From: Maribacter sedimenticola
GTDB taxonomy: Bacteria; Bacteroidota; Bacteroidia; Flavobacteriales; Flavobacteriaceae
Assembly (NCBI RefSeq): GCF_900188415.1
Contig: NZ_FZNV01000002.1
Span: forward strand, 663,339 to 727,338
Length of the DNA: 64,000 nucleotides
Direction: 5' to 3'
Shown: piece by piece, positions 25,403-34,338 of the stretch
How the letters are laid out: the number at the start of each line of letters is the position of its first letter
How positions within the stretch are numbered: position 1 is the stretch's first letter
Program-made: the position numbers and the translations under genes
The notes under the pieces: model-generated
Told to the model about the DNA's origin: nothing
The model's input: only the letters and a program-made list of their open reading frames with translations
Database searches by the model: none

Positions 25403-26068
25403 ATGAAGAAAACAGCCATAATTTTAGGAGCTACAGGTTTAACAGGTGGTATCTTACTGCAAAAACTAGAACGGGACGACCGTTACGGTACTATAAAATT
25501 ATTTTCAAGGTCTAGGATAGAAGGGCTTTCCAATAAGGTAGAGCAGCATATTGGCGATGTCCTTCAGTTGGAAAAGTTCAAAAATCATTTTACGGCCGAT
25601 GAGGTTTACTGCTGTATTGGTACAACGACCAATAAAACACCGGACAAGGAACTTTATCGTAAAATAGATATGGGTATTCCTGTAACCGCCGCTCAACTCT
25701 CTAGTCAAAATGATATAAAGAAATTTTTGGTCATATCCGCAATGGGTGCGGATAGGGATAGTCGCATCTTTTACAACAGGACCAAAGGTGAAATGGAACA
25801 AGGGGTGCTAAAACAGGAAATTAGGTACACCTCCATATTAAGACCTTCACTTATTGATGGCGACCGTGATGAACAACGTACCATGGAAAAAATAGGTATC
25901 AAGATATTTAAGGTCTTAGAGCCTTTATTTGTTGGGCCTTTAAAAAAATATAAGATTATCCAGGCAGAGGAGATAGCCCAAGCAATGATCAATTTGGCAA
26001 ATGCTTCCAGTCATGCGGCGGTAATTATTACATCGAACGATATTAAACAATTAGCAAAAAAAAATTAA
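25403..26068 (+). CDS. NAD(P)-binding atypical short-chain dehydrogenase (NAD(P)H-binding, HTATIP2/YwnB-like)
   Basis: 221 residues. The N-terminal Rossmann motif is ILGATGLTGGILLQKL (GxTGxxG), typical of atypical SDRs. VYCCIGTTTNKTPDKELYRKIDMGIP and FLVISAMGADRDSRIFYNRTKGEMEQ match the oxidoreductase group of HTATIP2/TIP30 and YwnB, including the Tyr-x-x-x-Lys-like YNRTK. Cytoplasmic. It starts one base after the TetR stop, so translation is probably coupled. Substrate unknown; it may act in stress redox metabolism. Confidence 0.85.
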   Translation: MKKTAIILGATGLTGGILLQKLERDDRYGTIKLFSRSRIEGLSNKVEQHIGDVLQLEKFKNHFTADEVYCCIGTTTNKTPDKELYRKIDMGIPVTAAQLSSQNDIKKFLVISAMGADRDSRIFYNRTKGEMEQGVLKQEIRYTSILRPSLIDGDRDEQRTMEKIGIKIFKVLEPLFVGPLKKYKIIQAEEIAQAMINLANASSHAAVIITSNDIKQLAKKN

Positions 26069-26077
26069 AAGGAGTTT

Positions 26078-26710
26078 ATGGAATTATTGGATAAATTAAA
26101 TTGGAGATACGCGGCAAAAGCAATGAATGGCGAAAAAGTTGCAGAAGAAAAGATTGAGCGTATTTTGGAAGCTGCACGATTGGCCCCCACTTCCAGCGGA
26201 TTACAACCCTTTGAAATTATTGTAGTAAAGAAGCAACAGGTCAAGGAAGAGATAAGGGCGGTAGCATGGAATCAATCCGTTATTACAGATTGTTCGCACT
26301 TACTGGTGTTTGCCGCTTGGGATACCTATACGGCAGATAGAATAAACTATATGTTTGATCTAACCAATGATATAAGGGGATTTAAAAATGAAGGTTGGGA
26401 AAATTACCGTCAAATGCTACTGGGGTCCTACCCTCAAAAAAGTGAAGAGGAAAATTTTAACCATGCTGCAAAGCAAGCCTATATAGCTTTTTCCCAATCT
26501 ATAAGTGCAGCGGCTTTTGAAGGGGTAGATGCAACTCCCGTAGAAGGTTTTGAACCGGATGCCGTAGATAAGATTTTAGGGTTGAGAGATAAAGGATTGC
26601 GTAGTACGGTCTTATTGCCTATAGGGTACAGAAACGAGAGCGAGGACTGGTTGGTCAATTTAGAAAAAGTTAGAAAACCAATGGAAGAATTGGTAACTGT
26701 AATACAGTAA
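26078..26710 (+). CDS. NAD(P)H-dependent nitroreductase (NfsB-like)
   Basis: 210 residues with the FMN-binding nitroreductase fold: NWRYAAKAMNGEKV, LEAARLAPTSSGLQPFEIIVV (FMN site), QAYIAFSQSISAAAFEGVDATPVEGFEPDAVDKILGL and the C-terminal STVLLPIGYRNESEDW. It reduces quinones, nitro compounds or other electrophiles with NAD(P)H in NfsB relatives. Third gene of the TetR operon; a paralogue is at 34339-35013 under a different (HxlR) regulator. Confidence 0.92.
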   Translation: MELLDKLNWRYAAKAMNGEKVAEEKIERILEAARLAPTSSGLQPFEIIVVKKQQVKEEIRAVAWNQSVITDCSHLLVFAAWDTYTADRINYMFDLTNDIRGFKNEGWENYRQMLLGSYPQKSEEENFNHAAKQAYIAFSQSISAAAFEGVDATPVEGFEPDAVDKILGLRDKGLRSTVLLPIGYRNESEDWLVNLEKVRKPMEELVTVIQ

Positions 26711-26742
26711 ATTATTTAAAAACGCTATAAACTAGAAAAGAG

Positions 26743-27903
26743 ATGAACAATTTTGAATTTAAGAATCCTACCAAAATTATTTTTGGTAAGGACACGATAA
26801 AAAAGTTGGAAAATGAAATTCCTGAAAATGCAAAGGTCCTGTTTTTATATGGGGGCGGAAGCATTAAAAAAAATGGAATTTACGAGCAAGTAAGTAATGC
26901 ATTGTCCAATGTAGAAGTGGTTGAATTTGGAGGTATTCCCGCAAATCCAGAATATGATGTTTTGATGGATGCCCTAAAGATTATCAAGGAACAACATATT
27001 ACCTATCTATTGGCCGTGGGCGGAGGTTCCGTAATTGATGGAACCAAGTTTCTTTCTGCAGCAGCAGTATATGATGGCGATACGCCTTGGGATATATTGA
27101 CAAAGAATATTAGGACCCAAAAGGGAATGCCTTTTGGTACCGTATTGACCTTACCGGCTACAGGTTCAGAAATGAATTCAGGAGCAGTAATTACTAGGGC
27201 GTCAACCAAGGAAAAATTGGCTATGGGCGGACCAGGATTGTTTCCGGAATTTTCAATATTAGATCCACAGGTAATACGTTCAATACCGGAGAGGCAATTG
27301 GCCAATGGTATAACGGACGCTTTTACACATGTCTTGGAGCAATATATGACCTACCCTATTGAAGCAACTTTACAGGACAGGTTTGCGGAAAGTATTTTGC
27401 AGACACTTATTGAGGTTGCACCAAAAGTATTGGAAAATCCATCTGACTATAAGCCTGCGGCAGATTTTATGTGGAGTTGTACAATGGCGCTTAATGGGTT
27501 GATCCAAAAAGGAGTTCCTGGGGATTGGGCAGTACATATGATGGGCCATGAACTAACGGCATTATTCGGTATAGACCATGCACGTACATTGGCCATTGTA
27601 GTTCCAAGCCACTATAAATATAACTTTGAAGCTAAAAAGGCAAAATTAGCACAATATGGTGAGCGCGTATGGAATATTACGGAAGGCAGTCAGGATGATA
27701 AAGCTTATGCGGCCATTGAAAAGACAGAAGCTTTTTTTAAACAACTTGGGATAGCCACAAAATTATCTGATTATACCGAAAAATATGAAGGTACTGCCGA
27801 AGAGATTTCAAAACGATTTACCGATCGTGGTTGGAATGGATTGGGAGAACATCAAGACCTCTCCCCGGATAAGGTTGAAAAGATCGTGAAAATGGCATAT
27901 TAA
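26743..27903 (+). CDS. Iron-containing alcohol dehydrogenase (YqhD/BDH type)
   Basis: 386 residues. N-terminal NAD(P) segment: GKDTIKKLENEIPENAKVLFLYGGGSIKKNG; the GGGSVIDGTKF loop; metal ligands Asp, His and His in NGITDAFTHVLEQY, WAVHMMGHELTALFGIDHARTLAIV. The GGGS and length match the YqhD/butanol dehydrogenase branch, which reduces short aldehydes with NADPH. Last gene of the TetR operon, followed by a terminator. In this setting it probably detoxifies aldehydes. Confidence 0.93.
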   Translation: MNNFEFKNPTKIIFGKDTIKKLENEIPENAKVLFLYGGGSIKKNGIYEQVSNALSNVEVVEFGGIPANPEYDVLMDALKIIKEQHITYLLAVGGGSVIDGTKFLSAAAVYDGDTPWDILTKNIRTQKGMPFGTVLTLPATGSEMNSGAVITRASTKEKLAMGGPGLFPEFSILDPQVIRSIPERQLANGITDAFTHVLEQYMTYPIEATLQDRFAESILQTLIEVAPKVLENPSDYKPAADFMWSCTMALNGLIQKGVPGDWAVHMMGHELTALFGIDHARTLAIVVPSHYKYNFEAKKAKLAQYGERVWNITEGSQDDKAYAAIEKTEAFFKQLGIATKLSDYTEKYEGTAEEISKRFTDRGWNGLGEHQDLSPDKVEKIVKMAY

Positions 27904-27924
27904 GTAATTTTCTGTAAATGATAC

Positions 27925-27953
27925 AAAAAGGTTTCCGATAAGGAAGCCTTTTT
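27925..27953 (+). terminator. Intrinsic terminator of the TetR operon
   Basis: aaaaaggtttcc / ggaagccttttt form a 12-bp stem with one wobble and a 5-bp loop, ending in a T run, 21 bp after the alcohol dehydrogenase stop. Confidence 0.8.
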
Positions 27954-28033
27954 GTATTGGGGACTTTCTCTAAATCCGGACGATAATTCTTAGTAGGTGG
28001 TATTGTTAAAAAACCAATATCTTCGCAGCCGTT

Positions 28034-28933
28034 ATGTGGATGTACCTAGGTCTTTTGGCGGCATTGTTTTTAGGCTTGCATAATTTATGCAAGAAGCATG
28101 CGGTACAAGGAAATGAGGTGTTTCCCGTGTTATTGGGAACCATATCCGCAGGATTTTTGTTACTCCTCCCCTTCTACATTGGTTCTCATTTTTATAGGGA
28201 TTATATGATGGGCATTCAGTTATATATTACCGATATATCTTGGAAGACCCATGGTTACATCTTGATTAAATCAATGATTATGGCTGCATCATGGCTATTG
28301 GCGTACCAAGCTTTAAAACATTTACCCATAACCATTGTAACACCTATACGTTCGGCCGGACCATTTTTTACCTTTATAGGAGCCATTACCATTTATCAGG
28401 AAAAGCCTAATTTTTATCAATGGATAGGTTTTTTTCTCATTATATTCTCTGTATTACTTTACTCCAGAATAGGAAAGAAAGAAGGAATCCATTTTAAGCG
28501 GAACAAGTGGATATTTGCCATAATTGGGGCTACCTTTTTAGGAGCATCCAGCGGACTTTACGATAAGTTTTTAATACAAAGCTTAACCTTAAATCCACAG
28601 ACATTGCAATTTTGGTTCTGTTTTTATACCGTACTTATTTTGCTTCTCATCTTATCTGTTATGTGGTTTCCATATGCCGAAAAGAGAAAAGCGTTTAAAT
28701 GGCGGTGGTCCATACCTTTGGTGGGTATTTTGTTACAAGTGGCAGATTACTTTTATTTTAAGGCATTACAGGATCCAGATGCGTTGATCATGCTATTATC
28801 CGCTATAAAGCGCAGTCAGATTTTAATAGCTGTAGTAGTAGGAGGTTTTATCTTTAAAGAACAGAATAAGCGTAAGAAATTAGTGCCGCTAACCGGAATC
28901 ATGTTAGGGGTTTTTCTCATTCTATATGCATAA
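28034..28933 (+). CDS. EamA/DMT-family transporter
   Basis: 299 residues with ten predicted transmembrane helices in two EamA repeats: the first ends about residue 140 with TPIRSAGPFFTFIGAITIYQEKPNFYQWIGFFLIIFSVLLYSRIG, the second about 155-299 with SAIKRSQILIAVVVGGFIFKEQNKRKKLVPLTGIMLGVFLIL. The repeat-terminal 'xxE...xxQWIGFFLI' pattern is standard for the drug/metabolite transporter superfamily. Substrate unknown. Single gene. Confidence 0.88.
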   Translation: MWMYLGLLAALFLGLHNLCKKHAVQGNEVFPVLLGTISAGFLLLLPFYIGSHFYRDYMMGIQLYITDISWKTHGYILIKSMIMAASWLLAYQALKHLPITIVTPIRSAGPFFTFIGAITIYQEKPNFYQWIGFFLIIFSVLLYSRIGKKEGIHFKRNKWIFAIIGATFLGASSGLYDKFLIQSLTLNPQTLQFWFCFYTVLILLLILSVMWFPYAEKRKAFKWRWSIPLVGILLQVADYFYFKALQDPDALIMLLSAIKRSQILIAVVVGGFIFKEQNKRKKLVPLTGIMLGVFLILYA

Positions 28934-29047
28934 GGTATGGTTGTTTTTCCAAGACTCTTTAATAGTTCATTAGTTTAGGTACTCCCATGGTAGTCTGTAT
29001 ATTTGCAAACAGAATCTCCTTTATTTAAAAGTAGTAATTGTTGAATT

Positions 29048-29659
29048 ATGTCATTTAAAAAATTACATCCACATCTTAAAGAAGCATTAGAGCGACTTAA
29101 AGTTGAAGGGCCTACACCGTTCCAAGAAAAAGGTATACCTGTTATAAAAAGTGGAGCCAATGTCTACTGTATTGCACCAAACGGTAGCGGTAAAACAACT
29201 ACTTTGATTCTCACTACCCTACATAAAATAAAGTGTAGCGCGTTAGGTAATGCGCCCAGGGCGTTGGTCTTGGTGGAGGATAAGGAACGGGTCATTGAAA
29301 TGCACGATGCGTTTCAAGAGTATGTAAAATATACGGATGTTAGGGTATACATGGGATATAAGGAGCTACATGTGGATATTCAAAAATCTGAAATATTTGA
29401 GGGAATAGATGTATTGATCACAACGCCTACCAATTTGCACAAACTATTCTTGTTGAACGGGGTGAGCACATCACAATTACAAATTTGTAGTATTGATGAT
29501 GGAGAGTTCCTAAAACAGAAATCGGAATACAATGCCATGTTGGCCATATCCCAAAGTATTTTTAAATGTCAATATGTGCTGTATGCAGAACAGATGAATA
29601 CGATGCTTCAACGTTTTGAGGACCATTTTATGGAAAGGGCCAGAAAGGTAAAATTATAA
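29048..29659 (+). CDS. Stand-alone DEAD-box helicase N-terminal domain (C-terminal domain absent)
   Basis: 203 residues only. It starts with the DEAD-box layout FKKLHPHLKEALERLKVEGPTPFQEKGIPVI (Q motif) and Walker A APNGSGKTTTLIL, then motif Ia-like LVLVEDKERV and motif Ib-like ITTPTNLHKLF. The Walker B position reads SIDDGEF rather than DEAD, and there is no motif III SAT or helicase C-terminal domain; the frame stops cleanly at 29659 and no further helicase sequence follows. It could be a conserved short adaptor-like protein or a degraded helicase. Confidence 0.72.
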   Translation: MSFKKLHPHLKEALERLKVEGPTPFQEKGIPVIKSGANVYCIAPNGSGKTTTLILTTLHKIKCSALGNAPRALVLVEDKERVIEMHDAFQEYVKYTDVRVYMGYKELHVDIQKSEIFEGIDVLITTPTNLHKLFLLNGVSTSQLQICSIDDGEFLKQKSEYNAMLAISQSIFKCQYVLYAEQMNTMLQRFEDHFMERARKVKL

Positions 29660-29691
29660 GCTATTGAATTGGTAAACAGGAACTCTATATT

Positions 29692-29814
29692 CTATTCCTG
29701 TACTGAATTATTGGTGTGTAGCTCATCCAAAACATCAATTCCTTTGGCACAAGATGTTATAACCAACATTAAAATACTGGTGAATAAATGAATTCTATTG
29801 GCTATAATCTTCAT
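29692..29814 (-). CDS. Small putative lipoprotein (40 aa)
   Basis: Read from the reverse strand, the 40 residues begin MKIIANRIHLFTSILMLVITSC: a short basic head, a hydrophobic stretch and an SPII-like Cys at 22, followed by an 18-residue polar tail. Such minimal lipoproteins are common in Bacteroidota, but there is no further support. The rest of the 29660-30000 gap holds nothing recognisable. Confidence 0.4.
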   Translation of the reverse strand: MKIIANRIHLFTSILMLVITSCAKGIDVLDELHTNNSVQE

Positions 29815-30000
29815 GCTAAATTTTTTTAGTGATATTATTATAACGGTACTACTATTTTATTTAGTGTATGAAATGGCCAACATTCGATAAATGACCACAA
29901 TTTTTAAGAATATATTACAATTTAAAGAATTTCTAAGAAACAGAAATTCAAATTAACCTAAAATTAAGGGATTGCATAGTAATGGGAACATAGCGGAAAT

Positions 30001-31899
30001 TTAGGAAGTGGAATTTGGATTGCTTTTATCCAAGGCTTTTCTGATCTGTTCACTATCCCAGTGATTATCATAGGCCACTACGCCTCTTTCAAAATCTGCA
30101 TTTAGTAATTTTTCCTGCTCCTCAAGTTCCTTCCTTGCCTTAAAAATATAATTTTCATCTTGTTTGGGTTCAGATGCCAATCTACGTAAACTGCTTTCAT
30201 CATACTTGATGAAATTTTGTACTTGCCTATTCAAGGTATATTTTCTAAAGCCCAATTTACTAAGTACATCCTTGGCCAGGGCCAGTGATGTATCCAATGA
30301 TTCCCTATAAATGTTTTCTATACCCATATTCAAAAGTTCATAGGCATCATATCTGTTTTTAGCACGTATCATTAATTCAACATGCGGGTATTTTTCCTTG
30401 ACTAACTTGGTAACTTCTTTGGTAACCCCCGGATTGTCTATGGCACAAATTAAAATCTTAGCTTGTGCAATACCGGCAGATTCCAAAAGATCAATACGTG
30501 TGGCATCCCCATAATAGACTTCAAACCCCATTTTACGAAGAAAATCTACTCTATTGGAATCTTGGTCAAGTATGGTCGCTTCAATACCATGAGATCTTAA
30601 AAAGCGGCCCACAGTACTTCCAAAATGTCCAAACCCAACCAAAATGACATTTTGAGATTTTGCTATATGGTCCATTGGGCGTTTAATAGATTCTTTAGTA
30701 CCAATTTTTGGTAATATGAATCGTTCATTGATAATACTGATTATTGGGGTCAAAGTCATGGTCAGTGCGGTAATGACCAACATAATATCCATTTGCTCTT
30801 GGTCAAGGATATTTAATTGAAAGGCAAAGGACAAGAGTACAAAGGCAAACTCCCCTATTTGTGCCAAACTAAAGGTTAATAGCAACTTCTGGTCCAGCTT
30901 TAGACTAAAAACCCTGGCGGTTATCCATAAGACCAATGCCTTAATAAGGATTACGGAAATCAATATTCCTCCAATGGTGAACGGGATTTTAGCAATGACC
31001 ACAAAATTTATAGATGCACCAACGGCAATAAAGAACAGTCCAAGTAACAGGTTCTTAAAAGGTTCCAACGTGCTTTCCAACTCGTGCTTATATTCGCTAT
31101 TGGACAATACAACGCCACCCAAAAATGCTCCTAATGCTGGCGATAGGCCAACATATTCCATTAAAAAGGATATACTGAATACAATGAGCAGCGCAGAGGC
31201 AATCAGTAATTCGCGTACTCCGGTCTGCGCTACTTTACGCAACATGGGAACGATCAAATACCTACCGGCTACAATAATCAATACGACCGATAAAATAATC
31301 GCCAAGGTTTGATAACCCAATGGCAGGCTATCCAATAAATTACCCGATGTTTCATGAGTTCCGGCAACTACCTCAGTTTCCGAATTGGATAACAGGGGAA
31401 GTGCCCCCAACATAAATATCACAATTATATCCTGAAACAATAATATGGAAAAGGCAGAGGTGCCAAAAGTTGTTTCCATAAGCCCTTTTTCCTTAATGGT
31501 TTGCATGGCTATTGCTGTGGAGGAAAGTGCTACGGCCATGGCCACCACTAAAGATACTTTCCAATCAAAACCTATGGCATAAAAGAAGAAATACGTTATC
31601 AATAGAGTACCTGCCACCTGCAAGCCGCCCATCCCGGCAATGGTCTTACGCATATTCCAAAAATTCCTAGGTTCAATTTCCAGACCGATCAAAAAAAGCA
31701 TGACTACCACCCCAAATTCCGCAAAGTGAAGAATATCCTCGCCTTCTTCCCCAATGAACCCCAATACGTATGGTCCTATCAACACTCCAGCCATAAGATA
31801 TCCCAGTACGGAACTAAGCCCTAATTTTTTGGCAACCGAAACGCAAATTATGGCACCAAGTAAAAAAACTATGGCATCAAAAAGTATACTTCCCGTCAT
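30001..31899 (-). CDS. CPA2-family cation:proton antiporter with RCK domain (KefB/KefC-like)
   Basis: 632 residues. About twelve transmembrane helices occupy 1-385, including the core VGLSPALGAFLGGVVLSNSEYKHELE segment. A TrkA-N/RCK domain follows at about 405-525: VILVGFGHFGSTVGRFLRSHGIEATILDQD and EVYYGDATRIDLLESAGI. The layout is that of KefB/KefC glutathione-gated potassium efflux systems. It lies 49 bp downstream of a KefF-like gene on the same strand, supporting this assignment. Whether it is gated by glutathione or by another thiol adduct is unknown. Confidence 0.9.
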   Translation of the reverse strand: MTGSILFDAIVFLLGAIICVSVAKKLGLSSVLGYLMAGVLIGPYVLGFIGEEGEDILHFAEFGVVVMLFLIGLEIEPRNFWNMRKTIAGMGGLQVAGTLLITYFFFYAIGFDWKVSLVVAMAVALSSTAIAMQTIKEKGLMETTFGTSAFSILLFQDIIVIFMLGALPLLSNSETEVVAGTHETSGNLLDSLPLGYQTLAIILSVVLIIVAGRYLIVPMLRKVAQTGVRELLIASALLIVFSISFLMEYVGLSPALGAFLGGVVLSNSEYKHELESTLEPFKNLLLGLFFIAVGASINFVVIAKIPFTIGGILISVILIKALVLWITARVFSLKLDQKLLLTFSLAQIGEFAFVLLSFAFQLNILDQEQMDIMLVITALTMTLTPIISIINERFILPKIGTKESIKRPMDHIAKSQNVILVGFGHFGSTVGRFLRSHGIEATILDQDSNRVDFLRKMGFEVYYGDATRIDLLESAGIAQAKILICAIDNPGVTKEVTKLVKEKYPHVELMIRAKNRYDAYELLNMGIENIYRESLDTSLALAKDVLSKLGFRKYTLNRQVQNFIKYDESSLRRLASEPKQDENYIFKARKELEEQEKLLNADFERGVVAYDNHWDSEQIRKALDKSNPNSTS

Positions 31900-31948
31900 A
31901 TTGATTTAATTTAAACTATTAACTTTTATACCGTCCAGAACAGGTATA

Positions 31949-32482
31949 TTAAAATTGCTGTAAACTATCTATTAGCGCGTTATAAGCGGCCCCATAACCA
32001 TCTAGTTCTTCATTGGTCAATTTGTAGGTGCCCATTACCGCAAAAGGCTTTTGATACTTCATGAGGCATAAATTGGCCGTTTGTTCAAAAGGTCTTAAAA
32101 ATTCATTGATGGTATAACTGTTACTTCCTTGGGAACAGTACAGTTCTTTGGAGCCACCCGTAGTTATTGCATTTAAACATAGTTTATCCTGTAAAGCCTT
32201 ACCCTTGGGTCCATATGCCCAGTTGAACTCGAGCACCATATCTATCCACTGTTTTAATAAAGGAGGACAACTGTACCAATACATAGGATGATGCCAAATA
32301 ATGACATCATGTGCTTCCAATAATTTTTTTTCCGCGTCTACATCTATATGGAAATCCGGATATATTTCATATAGATCATGAAAAGTAACCCCCTCTTTTT
32401 TTGCAATGGCATTTATTAGAACTTGGTTTGCCCTGGATTTTTCATACTTTGGATGAGCGAATAAAACCAGCACTTTTTTCAT
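31949..32482 (-). CDS. KefF/KefG-like NAD(P)H oxidoreductase, antiporter regulatory partner
   Basis: 177 residues from the ATG at 32482 (MKKVLVLFAHPKYEKS); an ATG two codons upstream is an equal option. It has the flavodoxin-like fold of the quinone reductase 2 family: VLVLFAHP, HHPMYWYSCPPLLKQWIDMVLE, TTGGSKELY. HPMYWYSCPPLLKQWID is the recognisable KefF/KefG core. KefF binds KefC and activates it with its own reductase activity. Here it lies upstream of the KefC-like gene and 24 bp downstream of the MarC gene. Confidence 0.9.
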   Translation of the reverse strand: MKKVLVLFAHPKYEKSRANQVLINAIAKKEGVTFHDLYEIYPDFHIDVDAEKKLLEAHDVIIWHHPMYWYSCPPLLKQWIDMVLEFNWAYGPKGKALQDKLCLNAITTGGSKELYCSQGSNSYTINEFLRPFEQTANLCLMKYQKPFAVMGTYKLTNEELDGYGAAYNALIDSLQQF

Positions 32483-32512
32483 GGTCAAATGTATATGGAT
32501 ATGGTCTGATAT

Positions 32513-33136
32513 TTAGTTTGTAATCAAATCAAACGAAAGTTTAATACCTTCAATGATCATACCTGTGCCTATGATGGCAATGATCAATCCCATAATCTTA
32601 CCAATTACGGATATAACATTATAGCCAACAAGCCGTACGATCAGATTACTGAGCCTAAACGTAAAATAGGTAAGTAAGCTCATAAACCCGAAAATTGCAA
32701 TCACAATTATAATCTGTACGGGTTCTACGTTGGAGACAAAGTTCATTGAAGTAACAATAGTTCCCGGACCGGCCAAAATGGGTATAGCCAACGGGGATAC
32801 CGCTATATTCTCATCAATATGCACATTTTTAATACTCTTAATACTGGATTGTTTGGATTGAAGCATATCAAACCCAATATAAAATATTAAAATACCCCCG
32901 GTTATCTTAAATGCAGGAATACTAATGTTGAACAGCTCAAAAATAAACTTGCCCAAAAGAACGAATACCAAAACAATTATGAACGCTATGATATTGGCTC
33001 TTTTATTGATATCCTGTTTGGTCCTGTTATCCGCTCCTTGGGTAAGCGACAGGAATACCGTCATATTGGATATAGGGTTGGTAATGGCAAAAAAACCAGT
33101 AAATACGGTAATAGAAAAGGTTATTAAATCATCCAT
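32513..33136 (-). CDS. MarC-family integral membrane protein
   Basis: 207 residues with six predicted transmembrane helices: FFAITNPISNMTVFLSLT at the N terminus (conserved NP motif), FKITGGILIFYIGFDMLQ, and AVSPLAIPILAGPGTIVTSMNF (the family signature around PLAIPLLAGPG). The physiological role of MarC proteins is unsettled. Co-directional with and 24 bp upstream of the KefF/KefC-like genes; it may share their promoter. Confidence 0.9.
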   Translation of the reverse strand: MDDLITFSITVFTGFFAITNPISNMTVFLSLTQGADNRTKQDINKRANIIAFIIVLVFVLLGKFIFELFNISIPAFKITGGILIFYIGFDMLQSKQSSIKSIKNVHIDENIAVSPLAIPILAGPGTIVTSMNFVSNVEPVQIIIVIAIFGFMSLLTYFTFRLSNLIVRLVGYNVISVIGKIMGLIIAIIGTGMIIEGIKLSFDLITN

Positions 33137-33272
33137 TAGATAAGAAATTAGCTATCTAAAAAAATAAAGCGAACGTTTAAAAATAGCAACTTCTCCAATA
33201 TTTTTTTAAAAAAGCAAAATTACTTGAATTTTGTGAGCTACGGTACATTAGAATTATAAAGCAAAGCCAAAA

Positions 33273-33467
33273 TTATATGTTAGGAAAAAAACGGTCGGTA
33301 ATTTGTATTAATTCTTCTATTTTGGAAGCATTATAAGCATCTGCATGAGCTTTGTTATATCCACCACGGTCATTATCAAAATACTCACCTGATTTTGCTA
33401 AATCTGTCATACTTAAATTGTACAGAATGTCAACTCCTTTTTTAGGGGAAATACCTACTTGTCTTAC
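33273..33467 (-). pseudogene. Remnant of a short-chain dehydrogenase (C-terminal ~60 codons)
   Basis: The frame is open from just after a TAG at 33468-33470 to the TAA at 33273-33275 and has no start codon in a useful position. Its translation includes VGISPKKGVDILYNLS, SGEYFDNDRGGYNKA and SKIEELIQITDRFFP. This is the usual C-terminal tail of retinol dehydrogenase-like SDRs (SPxxGAxTxxxLA, SGxYF, then a final helix). The N-terminal ~220 codons are missing and the next gene (cupin) ends 33 bp upstream. It may be a decayed third gene of the nitroreductase-cupin operon. The stretch 33137-33272 and 33468-33499 hold nothing else recognisable. Confidence 0.65.
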
Positions 33468-33499
33468 CTATCTTTCCTTTTCATAACAATTCTTATGGT

Positions 33500-34333
33500 T
33501 TATTTCACTTCAAAATCCCCATTAGAGCGGATGTAAATAACCGTTTCTGTATCTGTATCCAACAAAGGCTCAGCATTTTCTTTAGCTCCAAAATAAGAAC
33601 CTGGTTCTAAGACATTTTTAGCCTCTTTTTTAGAATATTGGTGGGTTACCTTGCCAGAGATAACTACAGCCCTAAAATTGGGACTTAAGTTTTTGATACT
33701 TCCCTTGAAACCTGCTGGCAATTTTAAAAGTGCGGCACGTAGCTGATTTTTTTGATGACTTCCCCATAAAAAGGCAGTTTGCACATTACTCTTTTCAGCA
33801 ACCCACCGGATGTCATTAGCGTTTAACCAGACCAAGTTTGTTTTGTCAACATTTACAGGTCTTTCGCCATTATCAAAAGCTTTAGATGTTGGTTTTACCA
33901 AATACGGACCTTCTTGAATATCTAAAAACGCCATATTTTCTTCACCGTCAGCAGCAGTAATATGCGCTTCGCCTGCTGGCTGTTGCCAATAAGAACCTGC
34001 CGGAAGCCATTGTTTCTCGGCATTTTCATCATCATTGTGCAACAAACCTTTAATTACAACACCTCTATAAGTTATGTTGTGAATGTGTGGAGGTGATGAA
34101 AAACCTTTTTTGAATTTCACTAAAAACCCTGCTGGTTCGTTTTTTGTACGGTCTCCCCAAAGTTCACCTGCAGCCGGACTCTTATCGCCTCGTAATGGAT
34201 TTAACCAACCCCATTCTACATTATCTGCGGTAACTACTTCGTTTACAGACTTAATATTGTCTGTTGTTGGTGTTTGTGCCAATGAGATAACACTAACTAT
34301 AAGTATAAATAGTATTGTAAATGATGTTTTCAT
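33500..34333 (-). CDS. Exported DUF4437-like double-cupin protein
   Basis: 277 residues from the ATG at 34333; an upstream ATG at 34348 would overlap the preceding gene. A Sec signal is present ([17 protein letters not shown]). Two cupin repeats follow: [28 protein letters not shown] with [17 protein letters not shown], then [32 protein letters not shown] with [14 protein letters not shown]. The first repeat keeps metal-type His residues; the second does not. DUF4437 proteins are often near reductases. It follows the nitroreductase by 5 bp on the same strand. Confidence 0.82.
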   Translation of the reverse strand: MKTSFTILFILIVSVISLAQTPTTDNIKSVNEVVTADNVEWGWLNPLRGDKSPAAGELWGDRTKNEPAGFLVKFKKGFSSPPHIHNITYRGVVIKGLLHNDDENAEKQWLPAGSYWQQPAGEAHITAADGEENMAFLDIQEGPYLVKPTSKAFDNGERPVNVDKTNLVWLNANDIRWVAEKSNVQTAFLWGSHQKNQLRAALLKLPAGFKGSIKNLSPNFRAVVISGKVTHQYSKKEAKNVLEPGSYFGAKENAEPLLDTDTETVIYIRSNGDFEVK

Positions 34334-34338
34334 TGTGT

